Positions 22,197-33,028 are shown, counted from the first letter of the stretch. The stretch: DNA of 64,000 nt from Brucella oryzae (GCA_012103035.1 JAAVLL010000002.1:744001-808000), one strand, 5' to 3'. The notes: generated by a model from the sequence alone, not told the origin. Program-made: numbers and translations.

Positions 22197-24290
22197 ATGG
22201 TGGTCAGCAATCGGCTGCTCGATAATCGCTGGGACGACGCCAAGGCGGCAACGCTGGATGAGCCGGGAAAGCTGCTTTACCGCTCCAATCTGCTCGGGTC
22301 AGACAAGCGCATCACCAATTACGGCGGCGGCAACACCTCTGCGAAGGTGGAGGAAATCGATCCGCTGACCGGCGAAAAGGTTCAGGTTCTCTGGGTCAAG
22401 GGTTCGGGCGGCGATGTCGGCACCATCAAGCTTGATGGTTTTGCCACGCTTTATCAGCACAAGCTCGATGCGCTGAAGGGCATCTATAAGGGCGTTGAGG
22501 ATGAGGACCGCATGGTCGGCTTCCTGCCGCACTGCACCTTCAACCTCAATCCGCGCGCCGCATCCATCGATACGCCGCTGCACGGTTTCGTCGCTTTCAG
22601 CCATGTCGATCACATGCATCCCGACGCAATCATCGCGATTGCCGCTTCCAAAAATTCCGCGAACTGACAGCCGAGATTTTCGGTGACGAAATCGGCTGGC
22701 TGCCATGGCGTCGTCCGGGCTTCCAGCTCGGTCTCGACCTTGAAGTCTTCGTGAAGTCAAATCCTAACGCTAAGGGTGTTGTCCTTGAAAGTCATGGGCT
22801 TTTCACCTGGGCCAATGATGCGAAAACTTGTTACGAAACCACGCTCGCCATCATCAACAAGGCCATTGAATGGCTGGACCGGAAGACGGCAGGCAAACCC
22901 GCTTTTGGCGGTGCTGTCGCGCAGAGCCTCCCAGTTTCCGAGCGTCGGGCCATTGCCGCGCGGCTGATGCCGGAAATTCGCGGGCTAATCGGTAAGGAAG
23001 AGCGCAAGCTCGGCCATTTCGACGATCAGGATGCGGTGCTGGAATTCGTGAACTCCAAGGAACTGCGTCCGCTGGCCGCTTTGGGCACGTCCTGCCCGGA
23101 TCATTTCCTGCGCACCAAAATCCGCCCGCTGGTGGTCGATTTCGATCCGGCCAAGCCGGATGTGGACGCTATCGTTGCCGGGCTTGAGGATGCGCTGGAA
23201 GCCTATCGCGCCGATTACAAGCGCTATTATGAGGCTTGCAAGCACGACAATTCGCCGAAGATGCGCGATCCCAATCCGGTGATTTTTCTGATCCCCGGCG
23301 TCGGCATGTTGTCTTTTGCCCGCGACAAGGCGACGGCGCGCATCGCTGGCGAATTCTATGTCAACGCGATCAACGTCATGCGCGGCGCATCCGCTGTGTC
23401 CGAATATCAGGGCCTGCCTGAACAGGAAGCCTTCGACATTGAATATTGGCTGCTTGAAGAAGCCAAATTGCAACGCATGCCAAAGTCGAAGAGCCTCGCG
23501 GGGCGCATCGCGCTTATCACCGGCGGCGCTGGCGGCATCGGTTATGCCACCGCCGAGCGGCTGGCGGGCGAGGGCGCTTGCGTGGTTCTGGCGGATATTG
23601 ACGCAGAATCGCTCAAATCCGCTCACGCCAATCTGTCAAAGCGTTTTGGCGCCGATCAGGTCCGCAGCGTCGCGCTGAACGTGACCGATGAAAAGGGCGT
23701 CGCAAACGCTTTTGTCGAAGCCAGCGTCGAGCTGGGCGGCATCGACATTCTGGTCTCCAATGCAGGCATCGCGTCATCGGCTCCGGTCGAAGCGACCGAA
23801 TTGTCGATGTGGAACCGCAATATCGACATTCTGGCGACCGGCTATTTCCTCGTGTCGCGGGAGGCGTTCCGTCTGTTCCGCCGCCAGAAGATCGGCGGCA
23901 ATGTGGTGTTCGTCGCTTCCAAGAACGGTCTGGCTGCGTCGCCCAATGCGTCCGCTTATTGCACGGCCAAGGCTGCGGAAATCCATCTGGCGCGTTGTTT
24001 GGCGCTGGAAGGTGCAGATGCCGGTATCCGCGTCAATGTGGTCAACCCGGACGCGGTGTTGCGCGGCTCCAAGATATGGGATGGTGAGTGGCGCGAGCAG
24101 CGCGGCATCGTCCAAGATCGATGTTTCCGAGCTTGAGGAACATTATCGCAAGCGGTCGCTGCTGAAGCTCAACGTCCTGCCGGAAGATATCGCCGAGGCG
24201 ATCTATTTCCTCGCCAGCGACGCTTCGGCAAAATCCACCGGCAACATTATCAATGTCGATGCCGGGAACCAGCAGAGTTTTCCGCGCTGA
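22197..24290 (+). CDS. rhaD: Bifunctional rhamnulose-1-phosphate aldolase / short-chain dehydrogenase (frame breaks)
   Basis: Cleaves rhamnulose-1-phosphate to dihydroxyacetone phosphate and lactaldehyde; the fused C-terminal SDR probably oxidises lactaldehyde. The N-terminal class II aldolase has NYGGGNTSAK and metal ligands in HVDHMHPDA and ESHGLF. The SDR domain begins near residue 435 with ITGGAGGIGYATAERL and has NAG and the catalytic YCTAK. It ends GNIINVDAGNQQ. Breaks: one base near 22660, and a two-base discrepancy near 24105. Restored length is about 698 residues, as in rhizobial RhaD. GGGAGGA precedes the ATG. Followed by rhaI. Confidence 0.9.
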
Positions 24291-24321
24291 TATTATAATC
24301 TGGAATGTTCTGGGAGGAACC

Positions 24322-25614
24322 ATGTCCGATCAACGTATTTCGGCTGATTTTATAGCCGAACATAATTCCGGTTTCGAAAATGCGCTGAAAAGCGATTATC
24401 AGGCGCTGGGCGAACAGCTTTTGCGCCGGGGCATCGAGATCGACAAGATTACCAACAAGGTCGCAAGCTATTTCGTTGCCGTGCCTTCATGGGGTACGGG
24501 CACAGGCGGCACCCGTTTCGGGCGCTTTCCGGGCGGCGGCGAGCCGCGCGGCATTTTCGACAAGCTGGACGATTGCGCCGTCATCAACGAGCTTTCGCGC
24601 GCAACGCCGAATGTTTCGCTGCATATTCCGTGGGATAAGGCAGATCCAAAGAAGCTTAAAGCCCATGCGCAAGCACTTGGACTTGGTTTCGACGCCATGA
24701 ATTCCAATACCTTTGCCGATGCAGCCGATCAGAAGCTTTCCTACAAATTCGGTTCGCTCACCCATGTCGATCCGGCAGTGCGGGCGCAGGCCGTCGAGCA
24801 CAATATCGAATGTATCGAGATCGGAAAAGCCATAGGTTCCAAAGCCTTGACCGTATGGCTGAGCGACGGTTCCAACTTTCCGGGCCAACAGAATTTCACC
24901 CGCGCCTTCGAGCGCTATCTGGCTTCGATGGGCGAAATTTATAAAGCGCTGCCCGATGACTGGCGGCTGTTCTCCGAACACAAAATGTATGAACCGGCCT
25001 TCTATTCGACGGTGGTTCAGGATTGGGGCACAAACTATCTGATCGCCTCGACGCTTGGCCCGAAGGCGCAATGTCTGGTCGATCTTGGTCATCATGCACC
25101 AAATACGAATATCGAAATGATCGTCGCGCGACTGATCCAGTTCGGCAAGCTCGGCGGATTCCATTTCAACGACAGCAAATATGGTGATGACGATCTCGAC
25201 GCAGGGTCTATCGATCCCTATCGATTGTTCCTTGTTTTCAATGAGTTGGTGGACGCTGAATATCGCGGCGTGGCAGACTTCCACCCCGCGCATATGATCG
25301 ATCAATCGCATAATGTGACCGATCCGCTGGAAAGCCTGATCTCATCCGCCAACGAAATCCGCCGTGCCTATGCGCAGGCGCTGCTGGTGGATCGAGAGGC
25401 ACTGGAGACCTACCAGCAGGAAAACGATGCGTTGATGGCATCCGATACGCTGAAACGCGCTTATCGAACCGATGTCGAACCGATCCTTGCGGAAGCACGC
25501 CGCCGCACCGGCGGGGCCATCGAACCGATTGCTGCCTACAGAGCCAGCGGCTACCGCGACAAGGTTGCGAAGGAGCGTCCGGAGAGCAAAAGCGATGGCG
25601 GGGCGTTCAACTAA
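24322..25614 (+). CDS. rhaI: L-rhamnose isomerase
   Basis: Converts L-rhamnose to L-rhamnulose, a metal-dependent reaction. The frame is intact for 430 residues. It has the TIM-barrel family landmarks: VPSWGTGTGGTRFGRFPGGGEPRG (in part), LHIPWDK, FSEHKMYEPAFYSTVV, the segment LVDLGHHAPNTNIE and GGFHFNDSKYGDDDLDAGSIDPYRLF (in part). GGGAGGAACC precedes the ATG. It lies 31 bases after rhaD and ends the plus-strand operon. It is the rhizobial rather than the E. coli RhaA type. Confidence 0.92.
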   Translation: MSDQRISADFIAEHNSGFENALKSDYQALGEQLLRRGIEIDKITNKVASYFVAVPSWGTGTGGTRFGRFPGGGEPRGIFDKLDDCAVINELSRATPNVSLHIPWDKADPKKLKAHAQALGLGFDAMNSNTFADAADQKLSYKFGSLTHVDPAVRAQAVEHNIECIEIGKAIGSKALTVWLSDGSNFPGQQNFTRAFERYLASMGEIYKALPDDWRLFSEHKMYEPAFYSTVVQDWGTNYLIASTLGPKAQCLVDLGHHAPNTNIEMIVARLIQFGKLGGFHFNDSKYGDDDLDAGSIDPYRLFLVFNELVDAEYRGVADFHPAHMIDQSHNVTDPLESLISSANEIRRAYAQALLVDREALETYQQENDALMASDTLKRAYRTDVEPILAEARRRTGGAIEPIAAYRASGYRDKVAKERPESKSDGGAFN

Positions 25615-25690
25615 AATTCCGCTTGCCACAAAATTGCCGCAAAAGAACGGTCGTTCGCCACAATTAAAAGGCGGTTTCTGTAGATTCTCC

Positions 25691-25735
25691 GTTCCGAAAA
25701 TCGCGTTTGGTGACTGTCAGCGCGATTTTCGGAAC
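25691..25735. terminator. Hairpin between convergent rhaI and alkB
   Basis: A perfect 15-bp inverted repeat (GTTCCGAAAATCGCG and its complement) around a 15-base loop. The right arm is also the last codons of alkB, so the left arm is an inverted copy of that end. It probably terminates one or both convergent transcripts. Confidence 0.6.
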
Positions 25736-26355
25736 GTTAAATTAAGGCGAAATTGCCCCAGTTTTTCATGTTCGCCTCGCTTCAGGGCGAGTATGCCATG
25801 ATAGAAGAGACGAGATGGTCCACCCCACACAACCACGTCACCATGATGCAGGATATATTTCGCAATCGGGTCGGTTCGCTTCAATCCACCGAACTGGAAA
25901 GTCGCGGGCAGGCCGAGCGACACCGAAACGATAGGATTGCTGAAATCCTGTTCATCCTTGTCCTGATGCAATGAAAGTTTCGCACCCGGTTCATAGCGAT
26001 TGATGAGACAGGCATCCGGCACAAAATCGGGATAACCGGCTTCGCTGGCAGCACTTTGGGCAAGCGCGCGAAAAGTATCCGGCATCGCTGGCCAGGACAG
26101 GCCGGTTTCTGGATCGTCGGTACTGTAACGATAACCGGTCCGGTCGGTGACCCAGCCGAACTCACCGCAGTTCGTCATCGCAACTGACATGCGATACCCG
26201 CCGGGTGTCGTCATGTGCCGAAAAGGCGCGACAGCGGAAACATCGGCCACGGCCTGGAGTACAGCATCTTCGCTCGGAAGCGCAGAGCCGCGCAGAAGCA
26301 TGGCTCCAGGCGCCAGAATTTCACGCGGCTCAAGCTGGTCGAAAAGGTCTCTCAT
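25717..26355 (-). CDS. alkB: AlkB-type alkylated DNA repair dioxygenase
   Basis: An Fe(II)/2-oxoglutarate dioxygenase that removes methyl groups such as 1-methyladenine and 3-methylcytosine from DNA. The intact 212-residue frame shows the iron-binding HxD (LHQDKDE), the distal His in RLFYHGI and the 2-oxoglutarate-binding Arg in RLNLTFR. NRYEPGAKLSLHQD is the standard catalytic segment, and PPxxxTTPGGYRMSV-like residues (MTTPGGYRMSV) lie in the nucleotide-recognition region. It stands alone, convergent with rhaI. Confidence 0.93.
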   Translation of the reverse strand: MRDLFDQLEPREILAPGAMLLRGSALPSEDAVLQAVADVSAVAPFRHMTTPGGYRMSVAMTNCGEFGWVTDRTGYRYSTDDPETGLSWPAMPDTFRALAQSAASEAGYPDFVPDACLINRYEPGAKLSLHQDKDEQDFSNPIVSVSLGLPATFQFGGLKRTDPIAKYILHHGDVVVWGGPSRLFYHGILALKRGEHEKLGQFRLNLTFRKSR

Positions 26356-26690
26356 GCAGCCTTTCTAGCACGAGTTCTGAAGACTGCCTCCCGAAACCTG
26401 CTTTCAAACTCAAGCCAGCTCGCACCGGTCAAAACCTGAACCGAATCACGCCGGATAGCCGCGTTTTTCCGGCGCGTCGGAAGATCGTCTCGTGAGCCCC
26501 GCATCACTAGATACGCATCGTTAGGAGAGAAGTTCTAAGGCTAAAATCCAATTTTGTATATATATGTATAGACAACTTATAAAAAGATGGTCCTATGCCA
26601 TGGAGACCGCAAAAATTGCTAAAGCATTCGCTCCGAAACAGTTAGAAGTTCCGGCAATGTTATTGCTTTAAGCTGGGTCCGCAGGGGAAC
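26356..26690. other. Intergenic region between alkB and the 26.7 kb operon
   Basis: No gene seen. The right half is AT-rich and should hold the promoter of the plus-strand operon that starts at 26691; it contains the near-palindrome annotated separately at 26554. Confidence 0.5.
26554..26575. promoter_or_regulatory. AT-rich near-palindrome, candidate GntR-type operator
   Basis: TTGTATATATATGTATAGACAA is an imperfect palindrome with TTGT/ACAA ends, the general shape of GntR-family sites. It lies about 115 bases upstream of the operon that ends in a HutC-type GntR regulator, the likely ligand-responsive repressor. Binding is inferred. Confidence 0.35.
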
Positions 26691-27466
26691 ATGATGACGG
26701 TTTTATCGCTTTTCGACCTTAGCGGATGCAAAGCGCTGGTGACCGGTGCCAGCCGGGGACTGGGACAGGCTATTGCCGAAGCACTCGCCTCGGCTGGTGC
26801 CGACGTTGCCATTACAGCGCGCAAGCCCGACGACCTCTCGAAACGGCATCCCGTATCGCCGGCCTAGGCCGCACCTGTGTGCCCCTTTCGCTCGATGTGC
26901 GTGATGTGGCTGCCTGCGGAGCCGCTGTTGCACAAGCAGCAGAAGCTCTCGGCGGTCTCGATATTCTCGTCAACAATGCAGGTTATGAAGAAATCCGTCC
27001 CTCGCTTGATGTGGACGAAGCGCTCTGGGACCGCATCGTGGCGACCAATCTCAAAGGCGCATTCTTCTGCGCACAGGCTGCTGCCCGCCACATGACCGAG
27101 AGCGGGAAGGGTGGAGCGATCATCAATCTATGTTCGCTGACCTCCTATGTCGGTGTGCCGACCGCCGCTCCCTACGGCTCTTCCAAATCCGGCCTGATGG
27201 GCATGACCCATGCCCTGGCGACGGAATGGGCGCCCTCCGACATCCGCGTCAACGGCATTGCACCGGGCTATTTCCGCACCGCCATGACCGATGTGTTTTA
27301 CGAGAATGACGACTGGCAGAAGGCGATGCTGGCCAAAATTCCACAAGGGCGTTTCGGCGCGATGGAAGATGTAGCGGGCGCGGTGGTGTTTCTGGCAAGC
27401 GCCGCATCGTCCTATGTCACGGGGCAGGTAATCCCGATTGACGGAGGCTATCTCGCTTCGATCTGA
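26691..27466 (+). CDS. Short-chain dehydrogenase/reductase (one frame break)
   Basis: A classical SDR of about 258 residues using NAD(P). It shows the cofactor motif [16 protein letters not shown], the active-site Ser region (INLCSLTSY) and catalytic YGSSKSG, and ends [20 protein letters not shown] (in part). One G is missing near 26843 (TCGGAA read as TCGAA). ATG 26691 and 26694 are both possible starts after AGGGGAAC. It is the first gene of a plus-strand operon that also holds an ABC importer, a HisD-like enzyme, a zinc dehydrogenase and a regulator, so it probably oxidises the imported substrate or its isomer. Confidence 0.87.
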
Positions 27467-27520
27467 TTTTCCTGAAGTGGAATATCAGCAAGTCGCGAAA
27501 TAGGACTGAAATAACATCAT

Positions 27521-27540
27521 AAAGCACCTTCCGGTGCTTT
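27521..27540 (+). promoter_or_regulatory. Intercistronic hairpin upstream of the ABC ATPase gene
   Basis: A perfect 8-bp stem (AAAGCACC / GGTGCTTT) with a four-base loop, 20 bases before the next ATG. It may act as an attenuator or protect the SDR transcript. Confidence 0.6.
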
Positions 27541-27560
27541 GACTGAAATGGGAAACAGCG

Positions 27561-28695
27561 ATGAATACAACCGAAACCGGAACTGGCCGTAAAGTCTCCA
27601 ACGGACCGGCTGCCGTATCGGTCAACAGTGTCAGCATGATCTATAACGGCTTCCATGCCGTGCGTGCGGCATCCTTCGATCTCGCCAAGGGCCGTTTTCT
27701 GACCATTCTCGGGCCGTCCGGTTCCGGCAAGACGACGCTTCTTCGCCTCATCGCCGGTTTCCAGAAACCCAGCATCGGCGAAATATTCATCAATGGCGAA
27801 GCTGTCAGCGCCGTGCCGCCGCACAAGCGCTCCATCGGCATGGTTTTTCAGAAACTCGCGCTTTTCCCGCATATGACGGCTGCTGAAAACGTTGCCTTTC
27901 CGTTGAAAATGCGCCGCTTCGATGCGCGTTCTATTCCTGAGCGGGTGGAACGCTATCTCGACCTCGTTCGCCTCAACGGCCTCGGCGGGCGGCGTGTGCA
28001 CGAGCTTTCCGGTGGCCAGCAGCAGCGCGTCGCCATTGCGCGCGCCCTCGTTTTGAACCGGACCTGCTTCTGCTCGATGAACCTCTGGCGGCACTCGACC
28101 GCAAGCTGCGCGAGGAAATGCAGCTTGAATTCCGACGTATCCAGCGGGAACTTGGCGTCACGACGATCAACGTCACCCACGACCAGCGCGAGGCGCTCGT
28201 CGTATCCGACGAGATTATCGTCATGGATGGCGGTGAAATCCAGCAGATGGCTGAGCCATCCGAAACCTATCGCAACCCGTCCAATGCCTTTGTGGCGAAC
28301 TTCATCGGCGTCACCAATTTCATTTCCGGCAAGGCATCTTCGCTCGACGGCAATCTCGTGCGGGTCGATGCGGAGCGGCTCTGGTTGGCATGACAGGCGA
28401 GGGGCGCGGACCGGTTGGCGTCGGCGCAAATGTCTCCTGTGCAATCCGTGCCGAGCAGATCCGTATCGGCGGCAGCGCCGCAGCGCATGCAGAACTCGAT
28501 ACCGTGCTTGAAGGCATCGTTATCGATGCGATCTTCGAGGGCGAACGCATCGTCTATGAATTACGAGTTCCTGCCTTGGGAGACGTGTTGATGCGCGTCT
28601 TCGACCACGACCCTATCGGCCATAGCCAGTTTGCAGAAGGCGAGACCGTGCATCTTGGCTGGAACGCCCGCGATCTCATCGTCTTTGCCACATGA
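27561..28695 (+). CDS. Spermidine/putrescine-type ABC transporter ATP-binding protein (two frame breaks)
   Basis: A PotA-like importer ATPase of about 378 residues. It has Walker [15 protein letters not shown], the Q-loop [11 protein letters not shown], signature [15 protein letters not shown] and, after frame repair near 28062, Walker [13 protein letters not shown], then the switch His in [12 protein letters not shown]-terminal TOBE domain follows a second break near 28388. Followed by its binding protein and two permeases, forming a complete importer. Substrate unknown; this family also imports organic acids, sulfonates and other small charged compounds. Confidence 0.88.
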
Positions 28696-28732
28696 ATTGA
28701 AACGTTACGGGAAACTCCAGAGGAGAAACAAA

Positions 28733-29843
28733 ATGAGCAGTCTGAAAAACCTTTTCTGATACTCGACCGCCGTCGCTTCCTGCAGAGCGCAGGTGCTTTT
28801 GCCGCTGCAGCCGGTACGACATCGCTCGGCCTCTCGCGCATTTGCTGAAGAACCGGCAAAGCCGAAGGAACTGATCGTGCGCGCCTGGGGCGGCAGCTGG
28901 GTGGATGCGCTGAAAGCTGGCGTGTCCGATCCGTTTACCGCCAAGACCGGCATTTCCATCCGTCACGACCTGACGGAAGACAACGAAATCCAGCCGAAGC
29001 TCTGGGCTGCGGTCGCGCAAAAGCGTGTTCCGCCGATCCACGTCAACTGGGATACGACCACCAATGCGACCAAATCGGCATTGCGCGGCGTGACGGAGGA
29101 CCTTTCGGACCTGTCCAACCTCAAGGACACCACCGATCTTGCCAAGCCGGTTGGCCTTGACGGCTATCCAATCGTCAACACCTACGGTTATGTCTATGTG
29201 CTGGCCTATCGTCCGGAAGCCTTCCCTGATGGCCCGCCGAAGTCATGGCACGCTCTGCTCGATCCGAAGTTCAAGGGACGCATCGCGCTTTATAACGATG
29301 GCATCGGCTTCCACTTCCCGGCGCAGGTTGCCGGTGGCGGCAAGCTGGAAGACATTCCGGGCAATATGCAGCCCGCATGGGATTTCATCGCCAAGGTGAA
29401 GCAGCAGCAGCCGCTTCTCGGCGAAGACCCGGATTTCACCACCTGGTTCCAGAAGGGCGAAATCGATCTGGCCTGCACCATTTCCACCAATGCGCGCGAA
29501 GCCCAGAAGAACGGCGTCAAGATCGACTGGACCGTTCCGGAAGAGGGCGCGAAGTTCGACACAGACGGCCTTTGATTCCAAAGGGCCTGCCGGAAAACGA
29601 GCTTTATTGGGCCAAGGAATATATCAACTTCGCCCTCACCAAGGATGCGCAGCAGGTCTGGCTCGACGGTCTTGGCCTGCCGGGCGTCGTGCCCGGCCTG
29701 ACCCGCCTGCCGATCTGGTGAACGATCCGGCCTATCCGACCAAGGATGAGGATTTCAAACACCTTATCCGCATTTCGGCAAAGGTGCAGGTGGAAAACGA
29801 GAGCGAATGGTTCTCGAAGTTCAAGGCCATCATGCAGGGGTGA
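28733..29843 (+). CDS. PotD-type ABC substrate-binding protein with Tat signal (frame breaks)
   Basis: Periplasmic binding protein of the spermidine/putrescine class. The N-terminus, once one A is restored near 28755, carries a twin-arginine signal (LDRRRFLQSAGAFAAAAG), so it is probably exported folded. Mature features include LIVRAWGGSWVDALKAGV, the segment VNTYGYVYVLAYRPEAF and a C-terminal EFSKF-like segment (ESEWFSKFKAIMQG). Other breaks lie near 28840 (two bases), 29572 and 29705. AGAGGAG precedes the ATG. About 370 residues. Confidence 0.86.
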
Positions 29844-29862
29844 TCCGGCTCCACAAACAGAA

Positions 29863-29884
29863 GGGTCGCCCGATAGGGCGATCC
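29863..29884 (+). promoter_or_regulatory. Hairpin after the binding-protein gene
   Basis: A 9-bp stem with one G-U pair (GGGTCGCCC / GGGCGATCC) and loop GATA, 19 bases past the stop codon and before the permease genes. Probably raises binding-protein mRNA stability relative to the permeases. Confidence 0.6.
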
Positions 29885-29919
29885 CCATGCCCGATATCTT
29901 AATACGCAGGAATTGAAAC

Positions 29920-30859
29920 ATGCGAGCGGCACGCACTGCCTATCCGGTTGTCTGGCGCATCATGGACGCGCTTGAAGCAATCGCAGTTTTGTGGCCCGCG
30001 CGGTTCAACCGCGCCGTGCCCTATCTGATGCTGCTGCCGGCCATCGTGCTGGTGGGGCTGCTGGTGCTGGGCCTGATCCAGATCGCGGATACCAGCCTGC
30101 GCACGCTCGACACCGCGACATTCCTGATGTCGGATTATTACACGCTCGCCAATTACAAGCGCGCGCTGACGGAAACCCTGTTTGCAACCGTCGCATGGCG
30201 CAGCCTGTTCGGCTCGCTCGTCGTGACCGTGTTCACGCTCATTCTGGCCTTTCCCTATGCCTATCTCATGGTGCGCACGCCGTCGGCGGCATTGCGCAAA
30301 TTCCTGCTAATCGCGCTGTTTCTGCCCTTCTTCATCGGGCAGGTCGTGCGCGCTTATGGCTGGCTTATCATTCTCGGCAATCAGGGCATGGTCAACGAGG
30401 CGCTTGGTCTTGTCGGCATCGCGCCTATGCGGCTGCTCTATAATTATCCGGCGGTTCTGTTCGGTCTCATTCAATATATGCTGCCATTCGCCGTGTTGAT
30501 GCTTGCACCGGCGCTGACCGCCATTCCGGAAGAAATGGAAGCGGCGGCAAGTTCGCTCGGTGCAAACTGGCTGCGGACCTTTGCCCATGTCGTCTTGCCC
30601 ATGGCCCGCCCGGGTCTGATCGGCGCGGACTGGTGGTGATGACGCTGTCGCTCACCGATTTTGCCGTACCGGCCATTCTGGGCGGCGGATCGCAGGATTT
30701 CATCGCCAATGCGATCTATGACCAGTTCTTCCGCACGTCCGATCAGGACTGGGCGCAACGCTGGCGCTGCTTCTGGTCGGCGTCGGCTCCATCCTCGTCG
30801 GGATCGTGTTCACGCTGTTCGGGGCAGGCACGCTTGCCATGGGGAGGGCGCGCAAATGA
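29920..30859 (+). CDS. ABC transporter permease, PotB type (two frame breaks)
   Basis: Inner-membrane subunit of the importer. It has about six membrane segments, starting with YLMLLPAIVLVGLLVLGLIQI (in part), and the cytoplasmic EAA loop EEMEAAASSLGANWLRTFAHVVLPMARPG (in part), which docks the ATPase. One base is missing near 30627 and another near 30755; with both restored, the protein ends VGIVFTLFGAGTLAMGRARK. Its stop overlaps the next ATG by four bases. About 313 residues. Confidence 0.86.
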
Positions 30860-31655
30860 CCTCGCCACTGTCGAAATCCATCGTCATCTGGACATTCGTG
30901 ATCGCCGTTCTTGTGCTGCTTTCCGCACCGACCATCGTGGTGCTTGGAGCTTCCTTCACATCCGGCAACATGATTACCTTTCCGCCGGAAGGGTTTTCGC
31001 TGAAATGGTATCAGAAGATCGCCGGAACGAGCGACCTCTGGGATGCATTTCTGCGCTCGCTCTACGTCTCCTTCATCTGCACTATCGTCGCCATTCCGGT
31101 CGGAACGCTCGCTGGCATAGCGCTGGCGAAATATGCAGTGCGGTTTGAAAAGACGATCCAGATTTATCTGCTGTTGCCCTTCACCATTCCGCTGATCGGT
31201 TCCGGCATCGGTCTCATGCTGATCTTCGGTCAGGCTGGAATTTTGGGCCGCTCTGGCCGGTGGGGATTGCAGCCTGCGTCATCAATCTGCCCTTCATGAT
31301 CTGGGCTGTGACAGCAAGTGCCGCCAATCTCGATGCCGATCTGGAACTTGCCGCCGCCAATTGCGGGGCAGGGCCGATCTCGACATTCTTCTTCGTCACG
31401 CTGCCGGTCGTGGTGCCGGGCGTCATCAGCGGCTCGCTTCTGATGTTCATTCTGGCGCTCAACGAATTTCTGGTCAGCCTGCTTCTGGTCGATGCGCGCA
31501 TCGTGACGCTGCCGGTACAGATCTACAATTCGATCCGGTCCATCATCACGCCAGACCTTGCGGCCATTTCCGTCGTCTTCATCGCCTGTGCCGCTGCCGC
31601 CATCTTTCTGCTCGACCGGCTGGTCGGGCTCGACATCTTCCTCAAATCGAAATGA
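30856..31655 (+). CDS. ABC transporter permease, PotC type (one frame break)
   Basis: Second permease of the importer. Membrane segments include VIAVLVLLSAPTIVVLGASF; the EAA loop is LELAAANCGAGPISTFFFVTLP (in part). One base is missing near 31245 (IFGQAGILG to PLWPVGIAACVINLPFMIW). The end DRLVGLDIFLKSK is basic. Starts inside the previous stop codon. About 266 residues. Confidence 0.86.
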
Positions 31656-31693
31656 CCGGTTGCGCCACCACCGCAACCAGCAAGGAGCCGATC

Positions 31694-33007
31694 ATGTCCG
31701 ATGTTTCTTTCACGAACTGGCAAAACTGGACGACGCAGCGCGCGCCGAACTTCTCAAGCGCTCGGAAACCGATCTGTCCGGCTTTATCGAGAAGGTGAAG
31801 CCGATCATCGAAGCCGTTCGCACCGAAGGCGATGCCGCGCTGGTGCGGTTTGCGCGCGATCTCGACAAGGCTGAGGTCGATCCGGCGAACATCAAGGCGA
31901 CGGAAGCCGAGTTCGATGCCGCCTTCGACAAGGTGGAAAGGACGTGATCGAGGCCATTCAGTTCGGCATCGACAATATTCGTCACTTCCATGAAGAGCAG
32001 AAGCCGGAAGCGATGTGGCTGAAGGAAATGCGTCCCGGCGCCTATGCTGGTGACCGCTTCACGCCGATCCGTTCCGTCGCGCTCTATATTCCGCGCGGCA
32101 AGGGCGCGTTTCCGTCTGTCACCATGATGACCGCCGTGCCCGCTGTGGTTGCCGGTGTGCCGGAACTTGCAATCGTCACCCGCCGACGCCCGACGGTTCC
32201 GTCGATGCTGCAACACTTGTTGCCGCACGCCTTGCCGGTGTGGAAACCGTCTATAAGGTTGGCGGCGCGCAGGCCGTTGCTGCCGTCGCCTATGGCACGG
32301 AAACGGTGAAACCGGCGCTCAAGATCGTTGGCCCCGGCAGCCCATGGGTGGTTGCTGCCAAGCGCCTGCTTGGCGGCGTCATCGATCCCGGCCTGCCTGC
32401 GGGGCCTTCCGAAGCCGTCATTTTCGCCGACGATACGGTAAAGGGCGGGCTCGCTGCACTCGACCTCCTGATCGAGGCGGAACATGGCCCGGACTCATCG
32501 GCCTGGCTCGTCACGCACAGCCGCCGCGTCGCGGAAGAAGCGCTTGCCGCATTACCGGACCATTGGGCACGCATGACCGAACAGCGCGTCGGCTTCTCCA
32601 AAACCGTGCTTACCGGCAAATATGGCGGCATCGTGCTTACGTCATCCGTGGAAGAGAGCTATAAGTTCATCAACGACTATGCGCCGGAACATCTGGAGCT
32701 TCTTTCAACCGATCCGTTCGCGCATCTTGGCCACATCACCGAAGCTGCCGAAATCCTGATGGGACCGCATACGCCGGTCGTCATCGGCAATTTCGGCCTT
32801 GGCCCCAATGCTGTGCTACCAACCAGCCGCTGGGCGCGCACCTATGGTCCGCTTTCGGTGACGGATTTCGTCAAGCGTTCGTCCATCGGCTATGTGACCG
32901 CTTCCGCCTATCCGGAATTTGCAAAACATGCCCGCACGCTGGCGCGTTACGAAGGGTTCTCCTCGCACGAGAACGCCGTGTCGGAAATCCGCAAGGATTA
33001 CCTCTAG
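31694..33007 (+). CDS. Histidinol dehydrogenase-like enzyme, probably not HisD (three frame breaks)
   Basis: The fold is clearly that of HisD: LYIPRGKGAFPSVTMM, VYKVGGAQAVAAVAYGTETV (in part), VGPGSPWVVAAKR, AGPSEAVIFADDT and NDYAPEHLELL. But residues that bind zinc and histidinol in true HisD differ: the AEHD segment reads EAEHG, and the GDYxGGxNHVLPT segment reads GNFGLGPNAVLPT, losing the Asp ligand and the NH pair. A His near the C-terminus (SSHENA) is kept. There are no other his genes. Together with an importer, an SDR and a zinc dehydrogenase this suggests oxidation of another alcohol; HpsN-type sulfopropanediol dehydrogenases are HisD relatives of this sort. Breaks lie near 31720, 31940 and 32185. 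Confidence 0.82.
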
Positions 33008-33028
33008 AAAGAGGCGGGGAGGCTGACG

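Noticed and set aside
31694-33007. Assignment as biosynthetic histidinol dehydrogenase (hisD)
   Set aside because: No other his genes are present, the operon is catabolic in layout, and residues conserved in true HisD are replaced.
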